From DASUTB01 sp036374835 (GTDB taxonomy: Bacteria > Actinomycetota > Actinomycetes > Jiangellales > Jiangellaceae), in NCBI GenBank assembly GCA_036374835.1, contig DASUTB010000059.1, positions 29,243 to 93,242 of the forward strand: a stretch of 64,000 nt of DNA. Reading direction: 5' to 3'. Shown one piece after another: positions 1-9,632 of the stretch. Both the position numbers and the translations under genes were made by a program. Below the pieces are notes generated by a model, which ran no database searches, was not told where the DNA came from, and saw only the letters and a list, made by a program, of their open reading frames with translations. Within the stretch, counting starts at the first letter, position 1, and each line of letters starts with the position of its first letter.

Positions 1-2
1 TT

Positions 3-1523
3 GTTCTGGCCGCCTGCGGGGGTGGCGAGGAGGTCGACGTCGACGGCGAGCCTGAGGGCGTCGAGACCGACGGTACGGACGGAGCGGACGAGCCTGCAGA
101 CGGCGAGACGGGTGGAACGCTCGTGGCCGGTATCGCGGGTGAGCCGGACCAGCTCGACCCGCACATCACCACGGCCTACGCCAGCTTCCAGGTGCTGGAA
201 AACGTCTACGACACGCTTGTGGTGCCGGACGTCAACGGCGAGTTCCAGCCCGGCCTGGCGACCGAGTGGGAGGTGAGTGACGATCAGCTCACCTGGACGT
301 TCACGCTCCGCGAGGGCGTGACGTTCCACGACGGCAGCGAGTTCACCGCCGACGACGTCGCGTACACGTACAACCGCATCATCGACGACGAGACCTCCGT
401 CGCATGGCGTTTCGCGTCCGTCGAGAACATCGAGGCGACCGCCGACGACACAGTCGTGCTGACGCTGTCCGAGCCGGCGCCGAACCTGCTCGACAACATC
501 GGCGGCTACAAGGGCATGTCGATCCTGCCCGAAGGCGCGGCCGAAGATCTCGACCTCGCCACCGAGGCGGTCGGCACCGGCCCGTTCGAGCTCGAGGACT
601 TCTCGGCCGGCGGGGTGATGCTGACTGCGTCGGACAGCTACTGGGGCGAGGCGCCGACGCTTGACGGTGTGGAGTACCGCTTCATCAGCGAGCCGACCGC
701 GGCATTGACCGCGCTGCGCAACGGCGAGATCCACTGGACGGACAACGTCGCCCCGCAGGACATCGCAAGCCTCGAAGGCGCCGACGATGTCATGCTCGGC
801 CGGGTGCCAAGCGTCGACTACTGGTATCTCGCGCTGAACCAGAACACCGAGCCGTGGAGCAACCGCGACGCCCGCCGGGGCATCGCGTTCGCGCTGGATC
901 GCGAGGCGATCGCCGAGGCGGCCCAGTTCGGTGCTGCGACGGTGAACCAGACGGCCATCCCGGCCGACAGCTTCTGGGCCTCGGACTACGCGCCGTACGA
1001 GAACGACCCCGAACAGGCTCGATCGCTGCTGGACTCCGGTGGGGTCGAGGAGGGCCAGGAACTGGGCATCATGGTCGTGACCGACACCGCCGGCGTCCCG
1101 GCGGCCGAGGTGATGGTCTCGCAGCTCGGCGAGGTCGGCATCTCGGCGTCGGTGGAGTCCGAGGAGACGGCGACCTGGCTCGACCGGCAGGGTCAGGGCG
1201 ACTTCGACGCCTATATGTGGAGCTGGATCGGCAACCTCGACCCGTTCGGGTTCTACCATGCGCAGCACGTATGTGAGGGCGGCTTCAACTTCCAGGGCTA
1301 CTGCAACGAGGACGTCGACGCGTTGCTGAACGAGGCCGCCGCCGAGTCGGACCAGGATGCGCGCAAGGAGCTCTACGACCAGGCCGCCGAGATGATCGTG
1401 GACGATGCCAGCTACATCTACCTCTACAACCCGGACGTGGTGCAGGCGTGGGTGCCTGGCCTCGACGGGTACGAGATCAGGCCGGACAGCGCGATCAACT
1501 TCGAGAACGTGACCTTGCCCTAG
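3..1523 (+). CDS. Peptide/nickel-type ABC transporter substrate-binding lipoprotein (5' partial)
   Basis: This is the extracytoplasmic solute receptor of the ABC importer encoded just downstream (SBP_bac_5 family). The reading frame is open to the left edge, and the first residues read VLAAC, a lipobox whose Cys is the likely lipidation site, so only the start codon and most of the signal peptide are missing. An acidic Gly/Glu/Asp linker follows, then the family hallmark GEPDQLDPH near the mature N-terminus and a long region resembling DppA/OppA proteins, ending at TAG 1521-1523. About 500 visible residues match the family length. The substrate (di/oligopeptide or another solute) cannot be told from sequence. 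Confidence 0.93.
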   Translation, partial: VLAACGGGEEVDVDGEPEGVETDGTDGADEPADGETGGTLVAGIAGEPDQLDPHITTAYASFQVLENVYDTLVVPDVNGEFQPGLATEWEVSDDQLTWTFTLREGVTFHDGSEFTADDVAYTYNRIIDDETSVAWRFASVENIEATADDTVVLTLSEPAPNLLDNIGGYKGMSILPEGAAEDLDLATEAVGTGPFELEDFSAGGVMLTASDSYWGEAPTLDGVEYRFISEPTAALTALRNGEIHWTDNVAPQDIASLEGADDVMLGRVPSVDYWYLALNQNTEPWSNRDARRGIAFALDREAIAEAAQFGAATVNQTAIPADSFWASDYAPYENDPEQARSLLDSGGVEEGQELGIMVVTDTAGVPAAEVMVSQLGEVGISASVESEETATWLDRQGQGDFDAYMWSWIGNLDPFGFYHAQHVCEGGFNFQGYCNEDVDALLNEAAAESDQDARKELYDQAAEMIVDDASYIYLYNPDVVQAWVPGLDGYEIRPDSAINFENVTLP

Positions 1524-1535
1524 GGCGGCCGCTGC

Positions 1536-2480
1536 GTGAGCCGGTATGTGCTGCGCCGCGTGGCCCAGTCCGTCGCGGTGCTCGTCGGCGTCAGCATCCT
1601 GGTCTTTGCGATCATGCCGCTGGTGCCGGGCGACCCGGTCCGGCTCGCGCTCGGCACGCGGTTCAGCCAGGAGACGTATGACGCGCTGATCGAACGCGCC
1701 GGGCTGGACCAACCGCTCGTTGTGCAGTACGGCGACTGGGCGTCCGGCGTGCTGGTCGGCGACCTCGGCGTGAGCTTCCGCAGCGGGCGCACCGTGTTCG
1801 ATCTGATCATCGAACGGCTCCCGGCGACGGTGTCGCTGGCAGCCGCGGCGATCGTTGTCGCGCTCCTGATCGCGATCCCGTTGGGAACGATCTCGGCGCT
1901 GCGACCGCGCGGGATCGTCGACTGGTCGTCCACGATGTTCAGCCAGGCGGGCATCAGCATTCCGGACTTCTGGATGGGCATCATGTTCATCCTGATCTTC
2001 GCCGGGACGCTGAACATCCTGCCGACCGGCGGCTACGTCAGCCTCACCGAGGATCCGGTGGAGTGGGCGCGGCACCTCGTCATGCCGGCCGTGACGATCG
2101 GCGTCGTGAGCGGCGCGATCATGACCAGGTTCGTGCGCTCGTCCGTCCTCGAGGCGCTGGGAGACGATCATGTCCGCACCGCACGGGCCAAGGGCATGCG
2201 GTACCGCGACGTGCTGGCGTGGCACGTGCTGCGTAACGCTCTCGTGCCGCTGGTGACGATCGGCGGTATCCAGCTGGCGTACCTGCTCTCCGGCGTCGTC
2301 GTGGTCGAGATCGTGTTCTCGTACCCCGGCCTGGGCGATCTCGCGTACCAGGCCGTGCTGGACCGCGACTATCCGGTGTTGCAGGGGGCGGTGCTGCTGT
2401 TCGCGTTCTTCTTCCTCGTCGTGAACCTGATCGTCGACCTGATCTACGCCCGGCTCGACCCGAGGATCTCCTATACATGA
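1536..2480 (+). CDS. ABC transporter permease, DppB type
   Basis: A 314-residue inner-membrane permease of the binding-protein-dependent transport family. The N-terminus (SRYVLRRVAQSVAVLVGVSILVF) is the first membrane span typical of DppB/OppB, and the extracellular segment VPGDPVRLALG follows. The EAA loop that contacts the ATPase lies near the C-terminus, around ARAKGMRYRDVLAWHVLRNA. The GTG start lies 12 bases after the receptor gene's stop. The stop overlaps the next gene in an ATGA, so the two are translationally coupled in one operon. Confidence 0.95.
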   Translation: MSRYVLRRVAQSVAVLVGVSILVFAIMPLVPGDPVRLALGTRFSQETYDALIERAGLDQPLVVQYGDWASGVLVGDLGVSFRSGRTVFDLIIERLPATVSLAAAAIVVALLIAIPLGTISALRPRGIVDWSSTMFSQAGISIPDFWMGIMFILIFAGTLNILPTGGYVSLTEDPVEWARHLVMPAVTIGVVSGAIMTRFVRSSVLEALGDDHVRTARAKGMRYRDVLAWHVLRNALVPLVTIGGIQLAYLLSGVVVVEIVFSYPGLGDLAYQAVLDRDYPVLQGAVLLFAFFFLVVNLIVDLIYARLDPRISYT

Positions 2481-3469
2481 GCACCACGACGACGCTCGAG
2501 GCCCCACCGGCGCCGGCCGCGCACCGCCGGTGGGTGGAGACGCTGGGCCTGTTGGCGCGCAACCCGATGGCGGTGGCGTCCGGGATCGTCCTGTTCGGCC
2601 TCGTCCTGGTGGCCGTGCTCGGGTCCGCGATCGCGCCGTACGGCTACAACGAGATCGCCGCCGACATCGCGACCGGGCGGTTGCAGCCGCCTACTACCGA
2701 GCATTGGTTCGGCACCGACAACCTCGGCCGGGACGTGTTCTCGCGGGTCCTGCTCGGCGCGTCGGTCTCGCTCCAGGTCGGGTTCATCGCGGTCACGATC
2801 TCGCTGGTCGCCGGCACGCTCATCGGGATCGTCGCCGGCTATTACGGCCGCTGGCTGGACGACGGGCTCATGCGATTCATGGACGTGCTGTTCGCGTTCC
2901 CGGCGATCCTGCTGGCGATCGTCGTGCTGGCGGTGCTCGGGCCGGGGATCACGAACGCGATGATCGCCATTGGCATCGTCTACACACCGATCTTCGCGCG
3001 GCTGGCCCGCGCGAGCACGCTCAGCGTTCGGGAGGAGGTGTACGTCCGTGCATCCCGCTCGGCCGGTGCCAGCGACGTGCGCATTCTGGGCCGGCACGTG
3101 CTGCCGAACATCGCCCCGCCGCTGATCGTGCAGACGTCGCTGAGCCTGGCCTTCGCGATCCTGTCCGAGGCGGCACTGAGCTTTCTCGGCCTCGGCACCC
3201 AGCCACCCGACCCGTCGTGGGGCCGCATGCTGGCCGAGGGCCGTGCCTTCATCGAGCAGGCCTGGTGGATGGCGCTGTTCCCCGGGTTGGCGATCTTCAT
3301 CGTGGTGCTCGCGTTCAACGTGCTCGGCGACGCGCTGCGCGACGTGCTCGACCCGAAGCAGCGTTCGGTGATCGCCGGCGCGGTCGGGCGCGGCGGAGCC
3401 GCTGATGTTGTCGGCGGGACCGGACGCGCCAGCGGGCGGTCCGGCGGCGGGAAAGGGGCCGAGTCGTGA
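2477..3469 (+). CDS. ABC transporter permease, DppC type
   Basis: A 330-residue second permease subunit, DppC/OppC-like. An N-terminal cytoplasmic stretch and first span (GIVLFGLVLVAVLGSAIAPYG) precede the signature HWFGTDNLGRDVFSRVLLGA, which is diagnostic of this subunit. The EAA loop around VRASRSAGASDVRILGRHVLPN would dock on the ATPases. A Gly/Ala/Arg-rich C-terminal tail of about 35 residues after DVLDPKQRS is longer than usual. The start overlaps the upstream permease by four bases and the stop overlaps the next ATPase gene. Confidence 0.95.
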   Translation: MSTTTTLEAPPAPAAHRRWVETLGLLARNPMAVASGIVLFGLVLVAVLGSAIAPYGYNEIAADIATGRLQPPTTEHWFGTDNLGRDVFSRVLLGASVSLQVGFIAVTISLVAGTLIGIVAGYYGRWLDDGLMRFMDVLFAFPAILLAIVVLAVLGPGITNAMIAIGIVYTPIFARLARASTLSVREEVYVRASRSAGASDVRILGRHVLPNIAPPLIVQTSLSLAFAILSEAALSFLGLGTQPPDPSWGRMLAEGRAFIEQAWWMALFPGLAIFIVVLAFNVLGDALRDVLDPKQRSVIAGAVGRGGAADVVGGTGRASGRSGGGKGAES

Positions 3470-4476
3470 TGAACGGGTCCGACGCGACACCCATGTTGTC
3501 CGTCCGCGACCTGGAGGTGAGCTTCCGGACCCGCGGCGGGTTGGCCCGGGTCGTTCGCGGTCTGTCGTACGACGTCACCGCGGGCCAGACCGTCGCCGTC
3601 GTCGGGGAGTCCGGCTCGGGCAAGAGCGTTAGCGCGCTGGCCTTGATGGGCCTGCTGCCGCTGGGTGTCACTCAGGTGGGCGGCAGCGTCGAGTTCGAGG
3701 GTGCCGAGCTGGTCGGTGCGAACGAAGACCGGTTGCGGGCCATCCGCGGCGCGGGCATCGGGATGATCTTCCAGGACCCGATGACGTCGCTCAACCCGGT
3801 GCTGCGTATCGAGCGCCAGATCGGCGAGGCGCTGCGCGCACACCGGCGGCTCTCGGACGGTGCGGCGCGCGACCGCGCGCTCCAACTGCTCGGCGAGGTC
3901 GGCATACCCGACCCCGAGTCGCGGTTGCGCGCGTTCCCGCACCAGTTGTCCGGCGGCATGCGGCAGCGGGTCGTGATCGCGATCGCGCTGGCCAGCGACC
4001 CGACGGTGCTGATCGCGGATGAGGCGACGACCGCGCTGGACGTCACTGTGCAGGCCCAGATCATCGAGCTGATCGGACGGTTGCAGTCCGAACACGGCAT
4101 GGGCGTCATCTGGATCACACACGACCTCGGCGTTGTCGCCGGAATCGCCGACCATGTCCTGGTGATGTACGCAGGGCAATGCGTCGAGGAGGGCAGCGTC
4201 ACCGATGTGTTCGACAACCCCGCGCACCCCTACACGCGCGGCCTGCTCGGCGCGCTGCCGATCGTGGACGATCCGCGTTCGGCGCGCGACCGGGACCCGT
4301 TGACGACCATGCCCGGCCTGCCGCCGGATCCGCTGCACCTGCCGCCCGGTTGTGCGTTCTATCCCCGTTGCCCGGTGCGGGCCGACGAGCGGTGCGCGGA
4401 CCAGGTACCGCCGCTCGCCGAAGTGGCGCCCGGCCATCGCGCGGCCACGTTCTACCGGGCAGGCGATGCGGCATGA
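3466..4476 (+). CDS. ABC transporter ATP-binding protein, DppD type
   Basis: A 336-residue cytoplasmic ATPase that powers the importer. Walker A is GESGSGKS, the signature is LSGGMRQR, and Walker B runs into [12 protein letters not shown], followed by the H-loop ITHDLG. The C-terminal oligopeptide/dipeptide transporter extension with the Cys-containing [11 protein letters not shown] segment is typical of DppD/OppD, where it may hold an iron-sulfur cluster. The start is GTG 3466 (GTGATG), overlapping the previous stop by four bases. ATG 3469 is an alternative start. Confidence 0.95.
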   Translation: MMNGSDATPMLSVRDLEVSFRTRGGLARVVRGLSYDVTAGQTVAVVGESGSGKSVSALALMGLLPLGVTQVGGSVEFEGAELVGANEDRLRAIRGAGIGMIFQDPMTSLNPVLRIERQIGEALRAHRRLSDGAARDRALQLLGEVGIPDPESRLRAFPHQLSGGMRQRVVIAIALASDPTVLIADEATTALDVTVQAQIIELIGRLQSEHGMGVIWITHDLGVVAGIADHVLVMYAGQCVEEGSVTDVFDNPAHPYTRGLLGALPIVDDPRSARDRDPLTTMPGLPPDPLHLPPGCAFYPRCPVRADERCADQVPPLAEVAPGHRAATFYRAGDAA

Positions 4477-5513
4477 CGACGACGAAGAACGGCGCGGCCG
4501 GTGTGCCCGCGACCGACGCCGCCGGCGACGTGCTCGTACGTGCACACGGGCTCGAGGTGCACTTCGCGCTGCCGCCGAGACGCGCGTTCGGCCGGTCGCA
4601 CGGTGTGCTGCGTGCGGTGGACGGCGTCGACCTGGAGATCGGGCGAGGCGAAACGCTCGGTCTGGTGGGTGAGTCCGGGTGCGGCAAGTCGACGCTGGGC
4701 AACGCGCTGCTCCGGCTCGTCGAGCCGACCGGCGGTCGTGTCGAGTTCGACGGTCTGGACTTGGGGACGATGCGCCGCGCCGAGTTGCGATCGTTGCGCC
4801 GCCGTACCGCGATGGTGTTCCAGGACCCGTACGCATCGTTGGATCCGCGCCGGACGATCGCCGACTCGGTCGCCGAACCGCTGGCCATCCATGGGCTGTA
4901 CACCGGGCGGGATCGCCGACACGCCCGTGTCGGCGAGCTGCTGGAGATGGTGGGGCTGAATCCGGATCATCGGCATCGCTATCCGCACGAGTTCTCCGGC
5001 GGGCAGCGGCAGCGGATCGGCATCGCCCGGGCGCTGGCCGGCGAGCCGGATTTCGTCGTGTGCGACGAGCCGATCGCGTCGCTGGACGTGTCAGTACAGG
5101 CCCAGGTGGTGAACCTGCTCACCCGACTGCAACGCGAGCTGTCGCTGACGTACTTGTTCATCTCGCACGACCTTGCTGCAGTGCGTCAGGTGTCCGACCG
5201 GGTGGCCGTCATGTATCTCGGCCGGATCGTCGAGCTCGGCTCTGCGGTGTCCGTTGCCGGATCATCGCAGCATCCGTACACCGAGGCGCTGTTGTCCGCC
5301 GTGCCGGTGCCGGATCCGGAACGCGAGCACAGCCGGGAGCGGATCGTGCTGACCGGGGACGTGCCGAGCGCGTCGAACCCCCCGTCCGGCTGCAACTTCC
5401 GGACGCGCTGCCCGAAAGTCTTCGAGCCGTGTGCTGACCACGACCCCGTCCTGCAGACGGTGGGTGACGGGCATGAAGCAGCCTGCCACCTCCACGGCGT
5501 GACCAGCCGCTAA
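4473..5513 (+). CDS. ABC transporter ATP-binding protein, DppF type
   Basis: A 346-residue partner ATPase. ATG 4473 overlaps the upstream stop (ATGA) and gives a family-typical N-terminus; the open frame reaches further upstream, but only inside the preceding gene. Walker A is GESGCGKST, the signature is FSGGQRQR, Walker B is [12 protein letters not shown], and the H-loop is ISHDLA. The C-terminal motif [20 protein letters not shown] is the DppF-type Cys region. It closes the five-gene transporter operon. A cluster of palindromic repeats begins about 20 bases after its stop. Confidence 0.95.
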   Translation: MTTTKNGAAGVPATDAAGDVLVRAHGLEVHFALPPRRAFGRSHGVLRAVDGVDLEIGRGETLGLVGESGCGKSTLGNALLRLVEPTGGRVEFDGLDLGTMRRAELRSLRRRTAMVFQDPYASLDPRRTIADSVAEPLAIHGLYTGRDRRHARVGELLEMVGLNPDHRHRYPHEFSGGQRQRIGIARALAGEPDFVVCDEPIASLDVSVQAQVVNLLTRLQRELSLTYLFISHDLAAVRQVSDRVAVMYLGRIVELGSAVSVAGSSQHPYTEALLSAVPVPDPEREHSRERIVLTGDVPSASNPPSGCNFRTRCPKVFEPCADHDPVLQTVGDGHEAACHLHGVTSR

Positions 5514-5530
5514 CCATACTGCCGGCACTT

Positions 5531-5700
5531 GGTCACCTGATCGTCAGTTCTTCACCTGATCGCAACCCGCGGCAATGATCAGGTGAGGAAATGGCATGTA
5601 TTCCAGAAGATTGGTCACCTGATCTTCTTCGCACTGGCTCGAAGCAAACGATCAGGTGACAAAGCCACCGCAAGACGGCCGAGTTCCTCATCTGATCGTT
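5531..5700. repeat. Repeat cluster A1: CACCTGATC / GATCAGGTG palindromes
   Basis: Exact 9-mers lie at 5534-5542, 5553-5561 and 5616-5624 (CACCTGATC) and at 5577-5585 and 5650-5658 (GATCAGGTG), with a variant CATCTGATC at 5689-5697. Facing copies can fold into stem-loops (5553-5585; 5614-5660). The cluster starts about 20 bases downstream of the transporter operon stop. It fills most of the 300-base gap 5514-5813, where I see no coding capacity. It could act as a terminator array or as a REP-like element. Confidence 0.8.
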
Positions 5701-5813
5701 TAGGAATAGTTCCCTAGGATCTTCTGACACATACCGGCAAAACGGTCGAGTTATCCACAGATTGACCGCGCAGATCTTCACTCGCTCGGCTCGCTTGAAC
5801 AACGTATACCGGC

Positions 5814-6773
5814 ATGAGCACACCGTCCCATCTCGAGCACGTCACGTCGAGCGATGCCGATCAGTGGAGCCGGCTCCTCGATGCGCAGGACGGTGTATTT
5901 CACCGTCGCGACATTCCCGGCGACATGCGTCGGGAATTCGAACGGAACCTACGGCGCGGTCGTTGGTCCCGAAGGGCGCGCGATGTGTTCGTCACCCACA
6001 ACGGGCCGCTGACTCGTCGGCAGCAAGAGTGGGTGGTTCTCAACGCCGCCCCGGCAAGGTCAGCCCTATCGGGACTGACGGCCGCTGCGGTTTCCGGTCT
6101 GCGCGGGTTCGAACCCGCCGACGGCCTCGTGCATGTCACGGTTCCATGCGGTACCTCGATGCCGCGCGTCGCGGTGCCAACCGTCGTTGTGCATTACTCG
6201 CGGTTCCTGGACGCCGAGGACGTTCATCCTCTGCATCAACCGCGACGGACCCGGATCGCGCGCAGTGTTCTCGATGCTGCGGCATGGGCGTCGACCGATC
6301 GCGCGGCCCGTGCGGTGGTGCTGGCTTCTGTGCAGCAACGCCTGGCGACGGCCGACCTCCTGAGCGACGCCTTGCCGCGCCGAGGTCCGTGCCTGCGCCA
6401 CGCACTCATAGCCGAGACGATTGCGGATGCGGCCGGCGGTGTGGCATCCGTACCAGAGCGGGAGGTGGGCACCGTCATGCACCGATTCGGGCTCCCTGAA
6501 CCGAGTCGTCAGCGCATCGTGAAAGGGCCCTCGGGCCGGTATTATCTCGATGTCGATTGGCAGGAGTTCGGGCTGGCGGCTGAGGTCGACGGCATGCCAC
6601 ACATGCGCGTGCGTGACTGGGAGGCCGACCTCGATCGGATGAACGAGATCGTCATTGACCACCGGACATTGTTGCGATTCACGTCGTACTCCGTGCGTCA
6701 CCGACCATCGGATGTCGGACGCACCCTTACCCGGGCCTTGTTGTCTCGGGGCTGGACCGGTCGCTTGACCTGA
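5814..6773 (+). CDS. AbiEi-like / DUF559 (PD-(D/E)XK-fold) endonuclease-like protein
   Basis: A 319-residue protein. The N-terminal half has the winged-helix layout of AbiEi-type antitoxin domains common in actinobacteria (about residues 20-110: DGVFHRRDIP, then LSGLTAAAVSGLRGFEP). The C-terminal part (about 215-315) resembles DUF559/very-short-patch-repair-like nucleases, with YLDVDW, AAEVDG and LLRFT marking the D...E-x-D core. No AbiEii nucleotidyltransferase toxin lies beside it, so it is an orphan of that type. CACCTGATC repeat clusters bracket the gene on both sides. Function is unknown: nuclease, transcription factor and repeat-associated roles are all possible. Confidence 0.75.
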   Translation: MSTPSHLEHVTSSDADQWSRLLDAQDGVFHRRDIPGDMRREFERNLRRGRWSRRARDVFVTHNGPLTRRQQEWVVLNAAPARSALSGLTAAAVSGLRGFEPADGLVHVTVPCGTSMPRVAVPTVVVHYSRFLDAEDVHPLHQPRRTRIARSVLDAAAWASTDRAARAVVLASVQQRLATADLLSDALPRRGPCLRHALIAETIADAAGGVASVPEREVGTVMHRFGLPEPSRQRIVKGPSGRYYLDVDWQEFGLAAEVDGMPHMRVRDWEADLDRMNEIVIDHRTLLRFTSYSVRHRPSDVGRTLTRALLSRGWTGRLT

Positions 6774-6778
6774 CTTGC

Positions 6779-6848
6779 GATCAGGTGAACAAACAGCCCC
6801 GTTACGTCCGAGTTGCCCACCTGATCGTTGACACGCGTATCACCTGAA
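6779..6848. repeat. Repeat cluster A2: GATCAGGTG ... CACCTGATC pair
   Basis: GATCAGGTG at 6779-6787 begins only five bases after the stop of the DUF559-like gene. CACCTGATC lies at 6818-6826, and a degenerate third copy (TATCACCTGA) lies at about 6838-6847. This is the same repeat unit as cluster A1 and is confined to the short gap before the acetyltransferase gene. Confidence 0.75.
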
Positions 6849-6869
6849 ACATGAGCTAGCATCTCCCGA

Positions 6870-7427
6870 GTGCCGGACTTCATTATCAAGCCCACGCTTC
6901 GCGGCCACTCAGTGACGCTCGTCCCCGCAACGGTCGAGCACGTTCCCGACCTTATGCCGATGCTCACCGACCCCGAGATCAGCCGGCTCACCGGATCGCG
7001 GGGCGACATCGACCCGGACGTCATCAAGAACTGGTACGCCACCCGAGCGGAGCAGTCCGATCGACTCGACCTCGCGGTCATCGACAACAGCACGGGCAGT
7101 TGCGTGGGCGAGGCTGTACTCAACGAATTGGACTCGGACAACCAGAGCTGTAACTTCCGGATCGCCCTCGTGCCCGTGGCGCTGGGACGCGGCTTCGGCA
7201 CCGAGGCGACACGTCTGATCGTCGGCTACGGCTTCGAGAAGCTGGGCCTGCACCGGATCTCGCTCGAGGTATACGCGTTCAACCCGCGTGCCAAGCGCGC
7301 ATACGAGAAGGCCGGCTTCGTCGAGGAGGGGCGCCGCCGCCATGCGCTCCAGTGGGACGGCGAGTGGGTCGACGCGATCATGATGTCGATGCTTGTCACG
7401 GAATGGCAGAACCAGCGCGACGAGTAA
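6870..7427 (+). CDS. GNAT acetyltransferase (RimJ/RimL type)
   Basis: A 185-residue GCN5-related acetyltransferase. The N-terminus has the LRGHSVTLVPAT strand typical of RimJ/RimL-like enzymes. The acetyl-CoA-binding core lies around VALGRGFGTEATRLIVGYGFEKLGLHRISLEVYAFNPRAKRAYEKAGFVEEG, with the R/Q-x-x-G-x-G/A-like GRGFGT and the closing N-x-x-A-x-x-x-Y-x-K-x-G-F motif. The acceptor could be a ribosomal protein, an antibiotic or another amine. The start is GTG 6870, after repeat cluster A2. About 240 bases after its stop (7428-7669) hold nothing I can identify. Confidence 0.88.
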   Translation: MPDFIIKPTLRGHSVTLVPATVEHVPDLMPMLTDPEISRLTGSRGDIDPDVIKNWYATRAEQSDRLDLAVIDNSTGSCVGEAVLNELDSDNQSCNFRIALVPVALGRGFGTEATRLIVGYGFEKLGLHRISLEVYAFNPRAKRAYEKAGFVEEGRRRHALQWDGEWVDAIMMSMLVTEWQNQRDE

Positions 7428-7669
7428 CCGATTCGCGGCCGCCGGCCAACGCGGTCCGACGCACGGCTAGGAGATCGCACAGTCGAGCCGAACTGAGATC
7501 TCGATCTCGCCACCCGTGGATCCGTCGCACATCCCTCGCTGGAGTGTCGGGGCGCCGAACTGTCGCTACGGCCGGTTAGGGTCGTGACTTGCCCGGTCGC
7601 AGTGCGCCGCCGACGGTGCGCGGGTCGGGCTTAACCATGCCCGGAAGATCCACAGACGAGGGGAGTCGC

Positions 7670-9418
7670 GTGAGCACGTCCGCCGCCGAACACCTGTCAC
7701 CCGCTTATCCAGCCCGTGCCGCTTGGGGAACCGCCGGCCGGCTGCGCGCATGGCAGCAGGAGGCGCTGGACGACTACCTCAGCCGCGAACCCCGCGACTA
7801 TCTCGCCGTCGCCACGCCGGGCGCGGGTAAGACCACGTTCGCGCTGCGCGTCGCCGCTGAGCTGCTGGCCGGCCGGGTCGTCCATCAGCTGACCATCGTG
7901 ACGCCCACCGAACATTTGAAGAAGCAGTGGGCCGATGCCGCGGACAAGGTCGGAATCAACATCGACCCGGACTTCTCGGGACGCCGCACTGGGCGCACGA
8001 GCCGGGATTACACCGGTGTGGCGGTCACCTATGCCGGTGTCGCGGCGCATCCGATGCTGTACCGAGCGCGATGCGAGAACCGGCGGACACTGGTGATCCT
8101 GGACGAGGTTCATCACGCGGGTGATTCGCTGTCCTGGGGCGACGCGATTCGCGAGGCGTTCGATCCGGCCACGCGGCGGCTCGCGCTCACCGGCACGCCG
8201 TTTCGGTCGGACATCAACCCCATCCCGTTCGTGACGTACGTACCGGACGACGACGGCGGCCGGCGCAGCGCCGCGGACTTCTCATACGGCTACGCGAGCG
8301 GTCTGCAGGACGGCGTCGTGCGTCCGGTGCTGTTTATGGCCTACTCGGGTGAGATGCGCTGGAGCACCAAGGCCGGCGACGAGGTCACGGCTGATCTCGG
8401 TTCGCCGCTGACGAAGGATCTCATTGCCCAGGCGTGGCGGACCGCGCTCAATCCCGACGGCGACTGGATCCCTTCGGTCCTGAGCGCCGCCGACACCAGG
8501 CTCACCGAAGTGCGCCGACATGTTCCCGACGCGGCCGGCCTGGTGATCGCGACCGATCAGGATTCGGCCCGTGCCTACGCCAAGCAGCTCACGGCGATCT
8601 CGGGCGAACGTCCCACCGTGGTGGTCTCGGACGAGCCGCGTGCGTCGAAGAAGATCGGCGAGTTCGCCGACAGCGACGCGCGCTGGATGGTCGCGGTCCG
8701 GATGGTGTCCGAGGGCGTGGACGTGCCGCGCCTCGCGGTCGGCGTCTATGCCACGGCGACGCAGACTCCGCTGTTCTTCGCTCAGGCGGTCGGACGTTTC
8801 GTGCGGGCGCGCCGGCGCGGCGAGACGGCGTCCATCTTCCTGCCGTCCATTCCGACTTTGCTCGCCTATGCCGCCGCAATGGAGGACGAGCGCGACCACG
8901 TTCTCGGTGCGTCGAACACGTCACCGGACGACCCGCTGGCCGCCGAGGAAGCGCTGATGGCGGCCGCGCAGCGACAGGCGGACGACGCCAATGGTGAGTC
9001 GGCGTTCCGTGCGCTGGGCTCGTCGGCGAGTCTCGACCGGGTGCTCTACGACGGCGGCGAGTTCGGGACGCCCGCCCAGGCCGGATCCGATGAAGAGGCG
9101 GAGTACCTTGGCATCCCGGGCCTGCTCGAGCCGGACCAGGTCGCCGCGCTCTTGCGACGCCGGCAGGAGGAACAGCAGGCCAAGCAGCAGCCCGGAGCGC
9201 CGCTGCCTGGACCGATGTACGAGCAGATCGCCGTGCTCCGGCGCGAGCTCAACGGCCTCGTCGGGGCGTGGCACCATCGCACCGGCCAGCCGCACGGTGT
9301 GATCCACGCCGAACTCCGCAAGCAGTGCGGCGGTCCGGCATTGGCCCAAGCCACCGCCGATCAGGTGCGGGCCCGCATCGACGCGATCCGCGGCTGGGCG
9401 CACGATCGCACGGCGTAA
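7670..9418 (+). CDS. DEAD/DEAH-box superfamily 2 helicase
   Basis: A 582-residue helicase related to type III restriction/ERCC3-like SF2 ATPases. A Q-motif-like LRAWQQEALDDYL precedes Walker A TPGAGKTT; motif II is ILDEVHH, motif III is LTGTPFRSD, and motif VI is QAVGRFVRARRR. The C-terminal region is Gln/Glu-rich. GTG 7670 is preferred because GAGGGGAG lies 5-12 bases upstream, although the frame stays open to 7589. No methyltransferase or nuclease partner is adjacent, so a housekeeping nucleic-acid role is as likely as a defence role. Repeat cluster A3 begins about 20 bases after its stop. Confidence 0.9.
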   Translation: MSTSAAEHLSPAYPARAAWGTAGRLRAWQQEALDDYLSREPRDYLAVATPGAGKTTFALRVAAELLAGRVVHQLTIVTPTEHLKKQWADAADKVGINIDPDFSGRRTGRTSRDYTGVAVTYAGVAAHPMLYRARCENRRTLVILDEVHHAGDSLSWGDAIREAFDPATRRLALTGTPFRSDINPIPFVTYVPDDDGGRRSAADFSYGYASGLQDGVVRPVLFMAYSGEMRWSTKAGDEVTADLGSPLTKDLIAQAWRTALNPDGDWIPSVLSAADTRLTEVRRHVPDAAGLVIATDQDSARAYAKQLTAISGERPTVVVSDEPRASKKIGEFADSDARWMVAVRMVSEGVDVPRLAVGVYATATQTPLFFAQAVGRFVRARRRGETASIFLPSIPTLLAYAAAMEDERDHVLGASNTSPDDPLAAEEALMAAAQRQADDANGESAFRALGSSASLDRVLYDGGEFGTPAQAGSDEEAEYLGIPGLLEPDQVAALLRRRQEEQQAKQQPGAPLPGPMYEQIAVLRRELNGLVGAWHHRTGQPHGVIHAELRKQCGGPALAQATADQVRARIDAIRGWAHDRTA

Positions 9419-9439
9419 ACCGCTCGCCCGTACGTGGGC

Positions 9440-9604
9440 GATCAGATGAGGAACACGCCCCGAAATCGCCGGCTTGGTCACCTGATCGTTCCGGCCGAGT
9501 CCGCGCTAGAACGATCAGGTGAGGAACCTGCACGAGGCTGGCCAGTTTGGTTACCTGATCGTCAGTAAGAAAACGATCAGGTGGTATATCGACGATCAGG
9601 TGAC
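9440..9604. repeat. Repeat cluster A3: CACCTGATC / GATCAGGTG palindromes
   Basis: Variant GATCAGATG at 9440-9448, CACCTGATC at 9479-9487, GATCAGGTG at 9513-9521, variant TACCTGATC at 9552-9560, and GATCAGGTG at 9575-9583 and 9594-9602. The pair 9479-9521 extends to a longer stem (CACCTGATCGTTC with GAACGATCAGGTG) around a 17-base loop. The cluster lies between the helicase stop and the rpsB promoter region. Confidence 0.8.
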
Positions 9605-9632
9605 CAAGCTGGGGAGGCGGGCGGGCCGCTGG

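Noticed and set aside
2980..4836. Long minus-strand open frame across the ABC transporter operon
   Set aside because: It is antisense to three well-supported transporter genes, Arg/Ala-rich and without motifs; high GC produces such frames.
5814..6773. AbiE abortive-infection operon
   Set aside because: Only the AbiEi-like winged-helix part is present; no AbiEii nucleotidyltransferase toxin gene is adjacent.
7670..9418. Restriction-modification or defence helicase
   Set aside because: The helicase resembles restriction-type SF2 proteins, but no methyltransferase, specificity subunit or nuclease gene is beside it.
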